25,498 bases of DNA from Acidimicrobiales bacterium. Its GTDB lineage: Bacteria; Actinomycetota; Acidimicrobiia; Acidimicrobiales; JAKAVM01. Below are positions 7,841 through 14,843 of this stretch, in pieces. A program made the translations under genes and the position numbers. Under the pieces are notes generated by a model, which searched no databases, was not told where the DNA came from, and saw only the letters and a list, made by a program, of their open reading frames with translations. Where the stretch lies: positions 1-25,498 of the forward strand of contig DAIDIS010000175.1 in the NCBI GenBank assembly GCA_027451785.1, read 5' to 3'. The stretch's first letter is position 1. Each line of letters starts with the position of its first letter.

Positions 7841-8842
7841 TCATACCCGAATCCTGGGATCGGCGACCGCCTGAAGGACATCGACGGCCGCATTGATGGC
7901 GACATAGGTGATACTGAGCACCAAGGTCACACCTGCGATCGCCGGGAAGTCTCCTTGAGGAATGCTCTGGGCCAAGAACCAACCGACCCCGGGCCAATTG
8001 AACATGATCTCGATCACGACGACCCCAGCAAACATCAGTCCCAGTTGAAGGCCCGCCATAGATAAGGCGGGACCGACCGAATTTCGGAGGGCGTGCTTGA
8101 GAAGCACTGATCGCTCCTTCAGTCCCTTGGCTCTTGCAGTCCTGACATGGTCCATCTGCATTGTCTGTTCGATGCTGGAGCGAAGGATTCTCCCGATTGA
8201 GATCGCCGGTATCAAGGCAATACAAAGCGCAGGCAACAAGAGATGAATGAACGCGTCGATTGTGACGTTAGGCTTTCCTGCTATCAAACCATCGATGGTC
8301 AAGAACCCAGTAGGACCAGTGGGAGGATTGGCAACCGAAGAGCTGATGCGGCCAGCGGCAGGAAGCAGGTTCAGGTGCTCGTAGAAAACGATCTTTCCGA
8401 ACATCGCTAGCAGGAAAGGCGGGATACAGGCGGCGGGAAGCATGATCGCCCGGAATACCCCCGCACCTTTCCACTTTCCAGCGCCGCCCACTCCCAGGAT
8501 CAACGCTATAACCAGTGCGAACAGCAGCGAATAGGCTGTGAGTTCCATTGTCGCTGGAAAGTATGTGGCAAGAGCAGTAGAGACCGGCTCGCGCAACCTA
8601 TAGGAAGTGCCGAAGTCAAGGTGGGTGAGGCCTTTAAGGTACGAGAAATACTGATCCACCAGCGGACGGTCAAGGCCCAGTCTGTGCGCCTCGGCCCTGA
8701 CGGCCGCCGGAGAGGCACCCGCTCCAAGCATCGCGTGCACGGGATCGGTGTGCGATATGCGTTGAAGGAAGAACATCACGAATGTGAGGACCACAACGAT
8801 CCCCAGAGCCGCCCCTACCCTCTTGACCACGAAGCTCGTCAC
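7841..8842 (-). CDS. ABC transporter permease, DppB/NikB-type
   Basis: 333-residue inner-membrane permease of the oligopeptide/nickel family. It has the typical DppB start FVVKRVGAALGIVVVLTFVMFFLQRI as first membrane segment and the periplasmic loop with LGLDRPLVDQYFSYLKGL. Several further membrane helices follow, along with the EAA-like coupling loop RTARAKGLKERSVLLKHALRN that contacts the ATPase. The GTG start overlaps the upstream permease stop by four bases. With its partner it should form the membrane channel of the importer encoded here. The family moves peptides, nickel chelates and other small cations or solutes; substrate cannot be read from the sequence. Operon context points to guanidine, a guanidino compound, or nickel for the two nickel enzymes. 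Confidence 0.92.
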   Translation of the reverse strand: MTSFVVKRVGAALGIVVVLTFVMFFLQRISHTDPVHAMLGAGASPAAVRAEAHRLGLDRPLVDQYFSYLKGLTHLDFGTSYRLREPVSTALATYFPATMELTAYSLLFALVIALILGVGGAGKWKGAGVFRAIMLPAACIPPFLLAMFGKIVFYEHLNLLPAAGRISSSVANPPTGPTGFLTIDGLIAGKPNVTIDAFIHLLLPALCIALIPAISIGRILRSSIEQTMQMDHVRTARAKGLKERSVLLKHALRNSVGPALSMAGLQLGLMFAGVVVIEIMFNWPGVGWFLAQSIPQGDFPAIAGVTLVLSITYVAINAAVDVLQAVADPRIRV

Positions 8843-9741
8843 GACCTACCCCACAACTTCCGCACACCATCTCCGGCGATGTTGGAAAGAAGCGCAAGCG
8901 CGAAAATCGCCATACCCGGCATAACTGCCACCCACCAGTCGGTCAGTAGGAACTGCATGCCCTGTGCCGCCATTGCTCCGAGTTCAGGTGCGGGTTCTGG
9001 AGCACCTAGGCCGAGGAAGGACAGACCCGCCATGGTGATCAGCAGGTTCGCCACGTCCAAGCTAGCAGTAACGACAATCGCCGGCACCGCTCCCGGCAGC
9101 AGATGGCGGGTAGCCAGACGGAACCTACTCACCCCAGCAAGCCTCGCTGCGTCAACATGCGTTCGTCCGGCAAGCGCCCGGATCTCACCGCGGACGATCC
9201 TCGCGTAAAAAGGCCACCAGACGACTGCCACAGCAACGAGAGTATGGAAAAGACTCGGTCCCATCGCTGCTACAACGCAGATGGCTATAACTGGGCCGGG
9301 TAGTGCTAGGAAGGCGTCGGTGATTCGCATAAGTATGCTGTCAACCAGTCCACCTGAGGCTCCTGCCACCAGCCCTACGGCCCCTCCGATGATCATGCCC
9401 GAGGCGATCACTCCAATCGCCGAAAACCAGCTAGTGCGGATGCCATATAGGACCCGGGAGAACACGTCCCTTCCAATGAGATCGGATCCCAAGAGGAAAC
9501 CGTGATGGCCGGGAGCGACAAAGGAGGACATTCCCGAACTTGTGGTTACCGGAATCAAAGGATTATCCGGAGCCAAGATCGGAACCAAAAGCGCAACAAG
9601 CGTAATGGCCGGAAATACCGAAGCCACCATTAGATCCCTCCGCCGCAACCTTTCACTTGTCGATCTCGACAGGATCGTACGAGCCTTGCCTAACATGCGA
9701 ACTTGAATCGGCGGCCCCAAGTATGGATCAGCTACTGCCAA
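8839..9741 (-). CDS. ABC transporter permease, DppC/NikC-type
   Basis: Second permease of the importer, about 300 residues. It shows the DppC-family N-terminal segment ending in RRRDLMVASVFPAITLVALLVPILAP, then HHGFLLGSDLIGRDVFSRVLYGIRTS, which is the family signature (GTDxxGRDxxSRxxxGxRxS). The coupling loop DAARLAGVSRFRLATRHLLPG follows, with membrane helices to the C-terminus. I prefer a TTG start at 9741 because GGGGAGG lies just upstream and the overlap with the ATPase gene is then short; the frame is open to another TTG at 9768. It overlaps the next permease by four bases. Confidence 0.92.
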   Translation of the reverse strand: MAVADPYLGPPIQVRMLGKARTILSRSTSERLRRRDLMVASVFPAITLVALLVPILAPDNPLIPVTTSSGMSSFVAPGHHGFLLGSDLIGRDVFSRVLYGIRTSWFSAIGVIASGMIIGGAVGLVAGASGGLVDSILMRITDAFLALPGPVIAICVVAAMGPSLFHTLVAVAVVWWPFYARIVRGEIRALAGRTHVDAARLAGVSRFRLATRHLLPGAVPAIVVTASLDVANLLITMAGLSFLGLGAPEPAPELGAMAAQGMQFLLTDWWVAVMPGMAIFALALLSNIAGDGVRKLWGRS

Positions 9742-11890
9742 GTCGCCCTCCCCAATGGATACAGGCAACCAGGTGGTGATCGCCAGGGTGCAATCCGGAC
9801 ATTTCTTCGCCCTGACCGGTCTTCAGACATGGACTGGTCGCGGAGCATGCCGCCTCCGCCTGAGGGCAGCGCGGGTGGAACGAGCACCCAGCCGGTGGGT
9901 TTACAGGGTTAGGCGGCTCTCCGGAAACAGGCGAGAACCTTCCTCTGCCGGGAACCGACTCCAGAAGGGCGATTGAATATGGGTGGCCCGGGTTTGAACA
10001 GACAAGGTCCGCGGGCCCTTCCTCTACGACCCTTCCCAGATACATGACACAAAGACGGTCGGCTACGGTACGAGCGACTGCAAGATCGTGGGTCACGAAT
10101 ACCATCGCTATCCCCAAGTCGCTGCGAAGCCGTCCGAGGAGGTTGACCACGGTCGACGCCATCGACACGTCGAGCGCACTCGTAGGCTCGTCACAAAGTA
10201 AAACTGAAGGTGGAACCATTACCGCTCTCGCTATCGCAAGACGCTGGCGCTGGCCTCCCGAGAGCTGGTGTGGCTTGGCGTCGACGACTCCTGCGGAAAG
10301 CTCGACGGATCGCAGCGCCTCAATCACGCGGGCTCGGCGGGCATGCCGCGACATGCGCTCCTTGCGAAGTCGCTCGCCGAGAATGTCACCGACGGTCATC
10401 CACGGAGTCAGCGACGAACCGGCGTCCTGGAAGACCATTTGAGGGGATCGACCCTCGATCTGAACACTCCCGGAATCCAGTGGCGTCAATCCTGAAATCG
10501 CCCTAAGCAAAGTCGTCTTGCCTGACCCACTTTCTCCGACAATTGCGACTGACTCGCCGGCCATCACCCTTAAGCTCGCGCCTCGTAGCGCCAAGACTGC
10601 ACGTCCCGAATCGCGGCGTCCAAGCGGGAAGGACTTCTCCGCATCGTTGACGGTCACCACGACCTGGTGCGATGAAGCTTTGCCATCGCTCGCCTCGCCC
10701 CTCAGCTGGATTTCCGGGGAATCGGGGGATTCCGTAAGGTCGAGGGTGCGTGGAGCGGGTTGAAAAGCCCGTCTTGCTTTGGACCGAATTGAAACGAGTC
10801 CAGGCCCGGAATACTCGTCTGCGGATATCGGGCACGCTACCCAACGATCGGCATCAAGCTGCCTAAGCTCCGGCACGCCGTCCTCGCAGCGGGCTTGGGC
10901 AGAAGGACAGCGGGGTAGGTAGGGACACGAGGAGAAAACAACACTGTTGTCTACGGGGTCGCCGGCCAAAGTCGGCAGCTCAACCGCCAACGGACCGTCC
11001 AATGTGATCCTGGTGTCCAATAGCCCGGCCGAATAGGGGTGGTAGGGCGAGTCGAAGACGGCACCAGCCGGTCCGGATTCGGCAACTCTACCTCCGTACA
11101 TCACCACCACTCGATCGGCGACCTGTTGAGCTACGGCGAGGTCGTGTGTCACAAAAAGAAAGCTCGTTCGCTTCGTCTCCCGCAGCTCACGAATCAGCTC
11201 CAGAATTTGGGCTTGAACAGTAACGTCAAGGGCCGTGGTCGGTTCGTCGGCGATAACCAACGAGGGCTCCCCCGCCAATGCCATCGCGATCATGACCCTC
11301 TGGCGGAGCCCCCCGGACAGCTCGTGTGGATAGCTCCTCATACGAGTCCGAGCGTGGGGAATCCCAGCGGCTTCCAGAAGCGAGAGAGCTTCGTCCTCCG
11401 ATCCTGCGGCTTCGATTACCTGAGCTCCCACTCTCATAGTGGGGTTGAGCGATGTCATCGGATCCTGAAAAACGGCTCCAAGACGCGACCGCCTTATCGC
11501 CCTTTTCTCCGATTCAGGAGAGGTCAACATGTCGACACCGCATATAGTTGCGGTTCCAGCAACCTCTGGCGCCGGACGGGTCGGCAGGAGGCCCAGTAGA
11601 CACAGGCCCAAAGCGCTCTTGCCCGAACCGGATTCGCCTACCAGGGCTACGATCTCACCCGGCTGAACCGCTATGGATACGCCTTGAAGTGCGTGGATTC
11701 GCTGCCTACCCCTGGCGAAGGTAATCGACAAATCTTCCGTCGAAGCGACCGCATCCAACCCCGAACCGCTACCATGCAGCCGGCCATCAACCTGGTCCCG
11801 AATTCCTTGGCGACTTTCCGGAGGCGAGGTCTCGGACATCGTCATCTCATTGCCGGCGAGGGTACCGATTCCCGGGTCGGGGGCGGCCAT
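9728..11890 (-). CDS. Fused double ATPase of an oligopeptide/nickel-type ABC importer (DppD-DppF fusion)
   Basis: 720-residue cytoplasmic protein containing two complete ABC ATPases. Unit 1 has Walker A GESGSGKS (85-92), Q-loop FQDPMTSLNP, signature LSGG (191-194) and Walker B LVIADEPTTALD. Unit 2 has Walker A GESGSGKT (452-459), signature LSGGQ (543-547) and Walker B VLLCDEPTSALD. Each is followed by the cysteine-containing oligopeptide-transporter tail (CPYLPRCPSAQARC and CSFHPRCPQAEAAC), typical of Dpp/Opp/Nik ATPases and thought to hold an iron-sulfur cluster. The ATG start overlaps the binding-protein stop as TGATG. The frame is open to 12190, but that would lie deep inside the upstream gene. 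Such fusions are common in actinobacteria. Confidence 0.93.
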   Translation of the reverse strand: MAAPDPGIGTLAGNEMTMSETSPPESRQGIRDQVDGRLHGSGSGLDAVASTEDLSITFARGRQRIHALQGVSIAVQPGEIVALVGESGSGKSALGLCLLGLLPTRPAPEVAGTATICGVDMLTSPESEKRAIRRSRLGAVFQDPMTSLNPTMRVGAQVIEAAGSEDEALSLLEAAGIPHARTRMRSYPHELSGGLRQRVMIAMALAGEPSLVIADEPTTALDVTVQAQILELIRELRETKRTSFLFVTHDLAVAQQVADRVVVMYGGRVAESGPAGAVFDSPYHPYSAGLLDTRITLDGPLAVELPTLAGDPVDNSVVFSSCPYLPRCPSAQARCEDGVPELRQLDADRWVACPISADEYSGPGLVSIRSKARRAFQPAPRTLDLTESPDSPEIQLRGEASDGKASSHQVVVTVNDAEKSFPLGRRDSGRAVLALRGASLRVMAGESVAIVGESGSGKTTLLRAISGLTPLDSGSVQIEGRSPQMVFQDAGSSLTPWMTVGDILGERLRKERMSRHARRARVIEALRSVELSAGVVDAKPHQLSGGQRQRLAIARAVMVPPSVLLCDEPTSALDVSMASTVVNLLGRLRSDLGIAMVFVTHDLAVARTVADRLCVMYLGRVVEEGPADLVCSNPGHPYSIALLESVPGRGRFSPVSGEPPNPVNPPAGCSFHPRCPQAEAACSATSPCLKTGQGEEMSGLHPGDHHLVACIHWGGRLGSS

Positions 11891-13629
11891 CAACCAACCG
11901 GCTTCAGGTCCGCCAGTACGACGGCGTCGGGGATTGGAACTTGGTGAACCAAGCCGGACATCCACGAGGGGGCGACCACCGTGTCCCCTCGGTACGCGAT
12001 GACGTCCCAGCAGCCGTAGGACGCATACTCCTCTCCGGCTTGCGCAACCAACGTCTGAGCCTGAGAAGGGTCGGTTGCAGCCAAGGCTTGGTCGAGCAGA
12101 GAGTCGCCAGCCGGATCTGAACAGCCAAGATAGTTCAGTCCGCCTGCCACGCCGGTGGGGCTGGGAGTGTACATGACGATCCTCGCCCAAGTGTCAGGCG
12201 CCTGAGCATCCGGCCAATTGGAATCCACCAAGAGGTCCGGAGCACCCTTCGGGTTAGTCGGGAAACCGTACAAGACGGTATCCGTGTAACCCTTTACCGT
12301 CACTTGGAGCCCTGCCGCTGCAAGCTCAGTCTGCATTAGATCCGCAACCGGGAGATCCGCCGGGTCTGCTTGGTCGTACCCCAGGATTATCGCCTTGGAG
12401 CCGCTGAATGCGGATACGTCCTTGGCGAATTTCGAGGGGTCATAAGTGGGGTCCTGCATAGCCGAGCCCGCAGGAAGCTCACCCGACGGGAAGATCTGAT
12501 TGGCCACGACTGCGCGGCCCGGGAATATGTCGTCGACGATCGTCTTCTTATCGATCGCTGCATCGAAATCTTGGCGGACTTTCTTGGACGAGAAGACCGG
12601 AGTACTTGGGTTCACCCAGACCGCCGGAGTAACGAGGGTCGGCACGGAATATGTGTGAAGGGAGGAGTTGGAATTGAAGCTTTGGATTGCCTGAGTGGTC
12701 AAACCATTGAGGATCATCGAAAGCTGGCCCTTTTCCAGCTCGAGCTGCTGCGTGCCGATATCGGGAATGATGTGGATGTTGACCGTTGAGTACCACGGCT
12801 TGACGGTCGGGTCCCAATAGCCCGAATAGGACGAGAGTACGTATTCCTGTCCTGACACACCTTTCGTCATCATGTACGGACCGGTGCCTCCGTCGTGAGT
12901 CGTTAGGTATTTCTGAGCGAAGTCGTTGCCACCATGTGCGTTGAGAACGGCGGGGCTGATCGCTTTGGGACCATAGGTAGAAGCCAGGTAATCCATGAAG
13001 GCGTTGTTAGCCTTGGAGAGGTGAACTACGAAGGTTTGAGGATCCGGAGTATCGACGCTCGACACGTCCGCAAGCATGTACGCAGGGCCTCCGTTTACCT
13101 CAGTCCTACGAGTAAAGTCCTCCTTCATCGCCTCTGAATTGAATGGAGTGCCGTCATGAAACGTCACGCCTGTCCGAAGCGTAAAGGTGTAAGTCAGGCC
13201 ATCCGGTGAAGTGGTCCAGCTCGATGCCAGGTCAGGAATAATCTGCGTCCTGGAGGACGGCGGGGTGAAAGTAGCGTCCTTGGTATACGTAAGGGGCTGC
13301 TTCACGTATTGAACCAATCCCTCATACATAGCCTGTATGGCTATGTTTCCGGAGCCTGCATAATAGACGTCGGGATCCAGAGGCTGGGTGTCCTCGGTGA
13401 ACGCGATATTGAGGGTGTGAGAAGTCGAGCCCGGGATGGTCGCCGACGAGTTACCGGACGAACCACCTGAGCCATTGGAGCATGCGCTTGCCATGAGGGC
13501 GATACCCACAAGCGCGAACGACGCTACCGACCTCCAATTAGAGGGCACGTGCGATTTCGCTCGATTTTGCTCCCCGAAGCAGTGGCTCGTACCTCGGTTC
13601 TTTTGGATGATCCCTCCGTACTTTCGCAT
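11890..13629 (-). CDS. Substrate-binding lipoprotein of ABC importer (SBP family 5)
   Basis: 579-residue extracytoplasmic binding protein, first gene of the riboswitch-controlled operon. A positively charged N-terminus precedes the hydrophobic stretch SVASFALVGIALMASAC; Cys50 is the likely lipidated residue, followed by a Gly/Ser linker. The mature part has family 5 marks: PLDPDVYY, the domain around IPDLASSWTTSPDGLTYTFTLRTGVTFHDGTPFNSEAMKEDF (the usual 'LA.sW..s.Dg.tytF.LR.gvkFHdG.p' motif), and KKVRQDFDAAIDKKTIVDDIF. The ATG start at 13629 has AAAGGAG seven bases upstream; a TTG at 13650 in the same frame is less likely. The ligand is unknown. Because the leader is a guanidine-I riboswitch, guanidine, a guanidino compound or Ni is the working guess. 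Confidence 0.92.
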   Translation of the reverse strand: MRKYGGIIQKNRGTSHCFGEQNRAKSHVPSNWRSVASFALVGIALMASACSNGSGGSSGNSSATIPGSTSHTLNIAFTEDTQPLDPDVYYAGSGNIAIQAMYEGLVQYVKQPLTYTKDATFTPPSSRTQIIPDLASSWTTSPDGLTYTFTLRTGVTFHDGTPFNSEAMKEDFTRRTEVNGGPAYMLADVSSVDTPDPQTFVVHLSKANNAFMDYLASTYGPKAISPAVLNAHGGNDFAQKYLTTHDGGTGPYMMTKGVSGQEYVLSSYSGYWDPTVKPWYSTVNIHIIPDIGTQQLELEKGQLSMILNGLTTQAIQSFNSNSSLHTYSVPTLVTPAVWVNPSTPVFSSKKVRQDFDAAIDKKTIVDDIFPGRAVVANQIFPSGELPAGSAMQDPTYDPSKFAKDVSAFSGSKAIILGYDQADPADLPVADLMQTELAAAGLQVTVKGYTDTVLYGFPTNPKGAPDLLVDSNWPDAQAPDTWARIVMYTPSPTGVAGGLNYLGCSDPAGDSLLDQALAATDPSQAQTLVAQAGEEYASYGCWDVIAYRGDTVVAPSWMSGLVHQVPIPDAVVLADLKPVG

Positions 13630-13661
13630 CGCGCTGCTCCTTTCAAGCAATCAACAAATAG

Positions 13662-13697
13662 AAAAGCCCGAAAGGCTCTCGGGCCTCCCGGGCTTTT
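13662..13697 (-). terminator. Riboswitch expression platform: intrinsic terminator sharing the aptamer 3' strand
   Basis: On the - strand, 15 bases at 13697-13683 (AAAAGCCCGGGAGGC) pair without mismatch (two G-U pairs) to 13676-13662 (GCCTTTCGGGCTTTT), with loop CCGAGA between. The A-run/T-run ends make it an intrinsic terminator. Its 5' half is exactly the conserved last strand of the guanidine-I aptamer. Ligand-bound aptamer and terminator are therefore mutually exclusive, so guanidine should turn transcription on. Confidence 0.85.
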
Positions 13698-13804
13698 ATC
13701 CCTCCGTGTCGCCGGATTCCCCGGAGGGGATACCGACCGGCATCTCTCGGACCAGACCACCTGCTTGCAATTCCCTTGCCCGTAGATGCGGAACCCTAGA
13801 TGCC
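13683..13804 (-). promoter_or_regulatory. Guanidine-I riboswitch aptamer (ykkC subtype 1)
   Basis: Read on the - strand, the leader of the operon carries the three conserved blocks of the ykkC/guanidine-I RNA. They are TCTAGGGTTCCGC near 13800, CTGGTCCGAGAGA near 13756-13744, and ACGGAGGGATAAAAGCCC followed by GGGAGG at 13707-13684. P1 is seven perfect pairs (GGCATCT at 13804-13798 with AGATGCC at 13745-13739). P2 ends in a GCAA/TTGC hairpin. P3 is built from TATCCC-CTCC and GGAGGGATA. Subtype 1 RNAs sense guanidinium and activate detoxification or degradation genes; subtype 2 variants sense other ligands, but the genes below match guanidine. The binding-protein gene begins about 50 bases downstream. 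Confidence 0.93.
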
Positions 13805-13983
13805 TGAGTTCAGTTGTTCTGACGACATGATAGAAGCTGATCTTTTCGGGAATACGTCTCGCGCGTGAACACAGTGTTACTTCATAGAAAATCCGCCGCC
13901 TGAAACAGCCTGAGCCCGTGGACCTTGAGTCTCCGGGTTTCAATTCGTTTCCGGAATGCAGTGTCCTCTCGTGGTGCAACTAG

Positions 13984-14175
13984 ATTCCGACCCGATCCAC
14001 CGCTAGTCAGGCCGCCGCCATCAGCCAGCGCGAACTGGCACGACGGATGGGAACATCTCAGGCGTCAGTGCGACGCATAGAATCCGGAAGCGTGTCCGTG
14101 ACCTTGGCCACATTGCAGAGGGCGGCGATGGCCCTCGGGCTTGAGAACAATCTGGGACCGAGAAGGACAGCGTAA
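13984..14175 (+). pseudogene. Remnant of an XRE-type helix-turn-helix regulator
   Basis: A frame open from the TAG at 13981 to a TAA at 14173-14175 encodes a clear Cro/C1 HTH: QRELARRMGTSQASVRRIESG, then VTLATLQRAAMALGL and a short tail. There is no usable start before the HTH; the only ATG (14047) lies inside it. The N-terminal part of the regulator is missing, so this is a truncated remnant, perhaps of a HigA-like antitoxin or phage-type regulator. It lies about 180 bases upstream of the riboswitch and is divergent from it. Confidence 0.6.
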
Positions 14176-14357
14176 CTATTGCGGCCATACCGGCTAAAGC
14201 CGGCAAGTTTCCAACTGATGCAGTGAAGAGCAAACCTGGCGACCAGAGCGGATCAAGTTGATTTGGCTGCAGATCTGAATTCCGAGGACAAGCCCGGTAT
14301 CCCATAGAAGTATCTCGATGTAGGTGGTTCCGGCGTTTTACCTTTGTCGATGTCTAC

Positions 14358-14486
14358 CTAACACACCCATGCCCTGACCGATTTGGCTCCGTAGCCCTGC
14401 TGGTTCGCCACCAGGTCGCCGGTTCCGTAATCGGTCCTCAGTTCAGCTGTCAGCCAGCGGACAGCGGATTCCTTCACTTCAGGCAT
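14358..14486 (-). pseudogene. Possible IS3-type OrfA N-terminal fragment
   Basis: A 42-codon frame begins MPEVKESAVRWLTAEL and ends GYGAKSVRAWV before a stop. The pattern of a basic helix, an acidic turn and a G-x-xSVRxWV recognition helix resembles the N-terminal helix-turn-helix of IS3-family OrfA transposases. The rest of the transposase and any inverted repeats are absent. Similarity is short, so the call is tentative. Confidence 0.35.
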
Positions 14487-14699
14487 GCAACAAATGTTGT
14501 GATTGCACTTCGATGATGTTAATTTCGCTATGGCTCAATTTTCCTTTCAAAGGATGGGAGGCTCCAAGATTCTCAGGTGGGTTCGCTCGCCCGCGCGCTT
14601 CTAAGCGCAAGCTCCGCTGGCAATGGATCCCCGAGACTCAATTTCCATCAGTCCCGGCGAAGTACTTGGTTTTGGCCCTTTCGTCCGACCTCTGACGAA

Positions 14700-14729
14700 T
14701 TGACAAGGCACGATAAGTGACAGTTGAAT
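14700..14729 (+). promoter_or_regulatory. Candidate sigma-70-type promoter for the large TIG protein
   Basis: A perfect TTGACA at 14700-14705 is followed 18 bases later by TTGAAT at 14724-14729, about 115 bases before the GTG start. The -10 is weak, so this is only a candidate. Confidence 0.25.
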
Positions 14730-14843
14730 TTGACTGGTTGTCAGGTGATCTAGATGGCCATTCATGAGCTTGGCGGGTTGGCGGAAGAATCGTTCCCTAG
14801 CTCCAATAAATTCAGGGCCAAATGAGAGCGGAGGGCTGGGGCT

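Larger units (their letters stand above)
13805..14843. other. Long intergenic region with regulator and transposase debris
   Basis: Apart from the HTH remnant and a possible transposase fragment at 14358-14486 I see no gene. The promoter of the riboswitch operon should lie between 13805 and about 13900 on the - strand. A TATCAT box near 13823-13828 is a candidate -10, but no convincing -35 accompanies it. A small hairpin CCGGC-taaa-GCCGG lies near 14190. Confidence 0.5.

Noticed and set aside
7705..7905. Small frame ending just before the ribosome binding site of the hydrolase gene
   Set aside because: It mostly overlaps the permease end, has no recognisable domain, and no ribosome binding site marks its start.
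13823..13850. Promoter of the riboswitch operon with -10 TATCAT
   Set aside because: No acceptable -35 at 16-18 bases; too weak to list as a separate feature.
13524..13979. Long frames across the riboswitch leader on both strands
   Set aside because: They run through the conserved riboswitch RNA and the start of the binding-protein gene and have no protein-like content.
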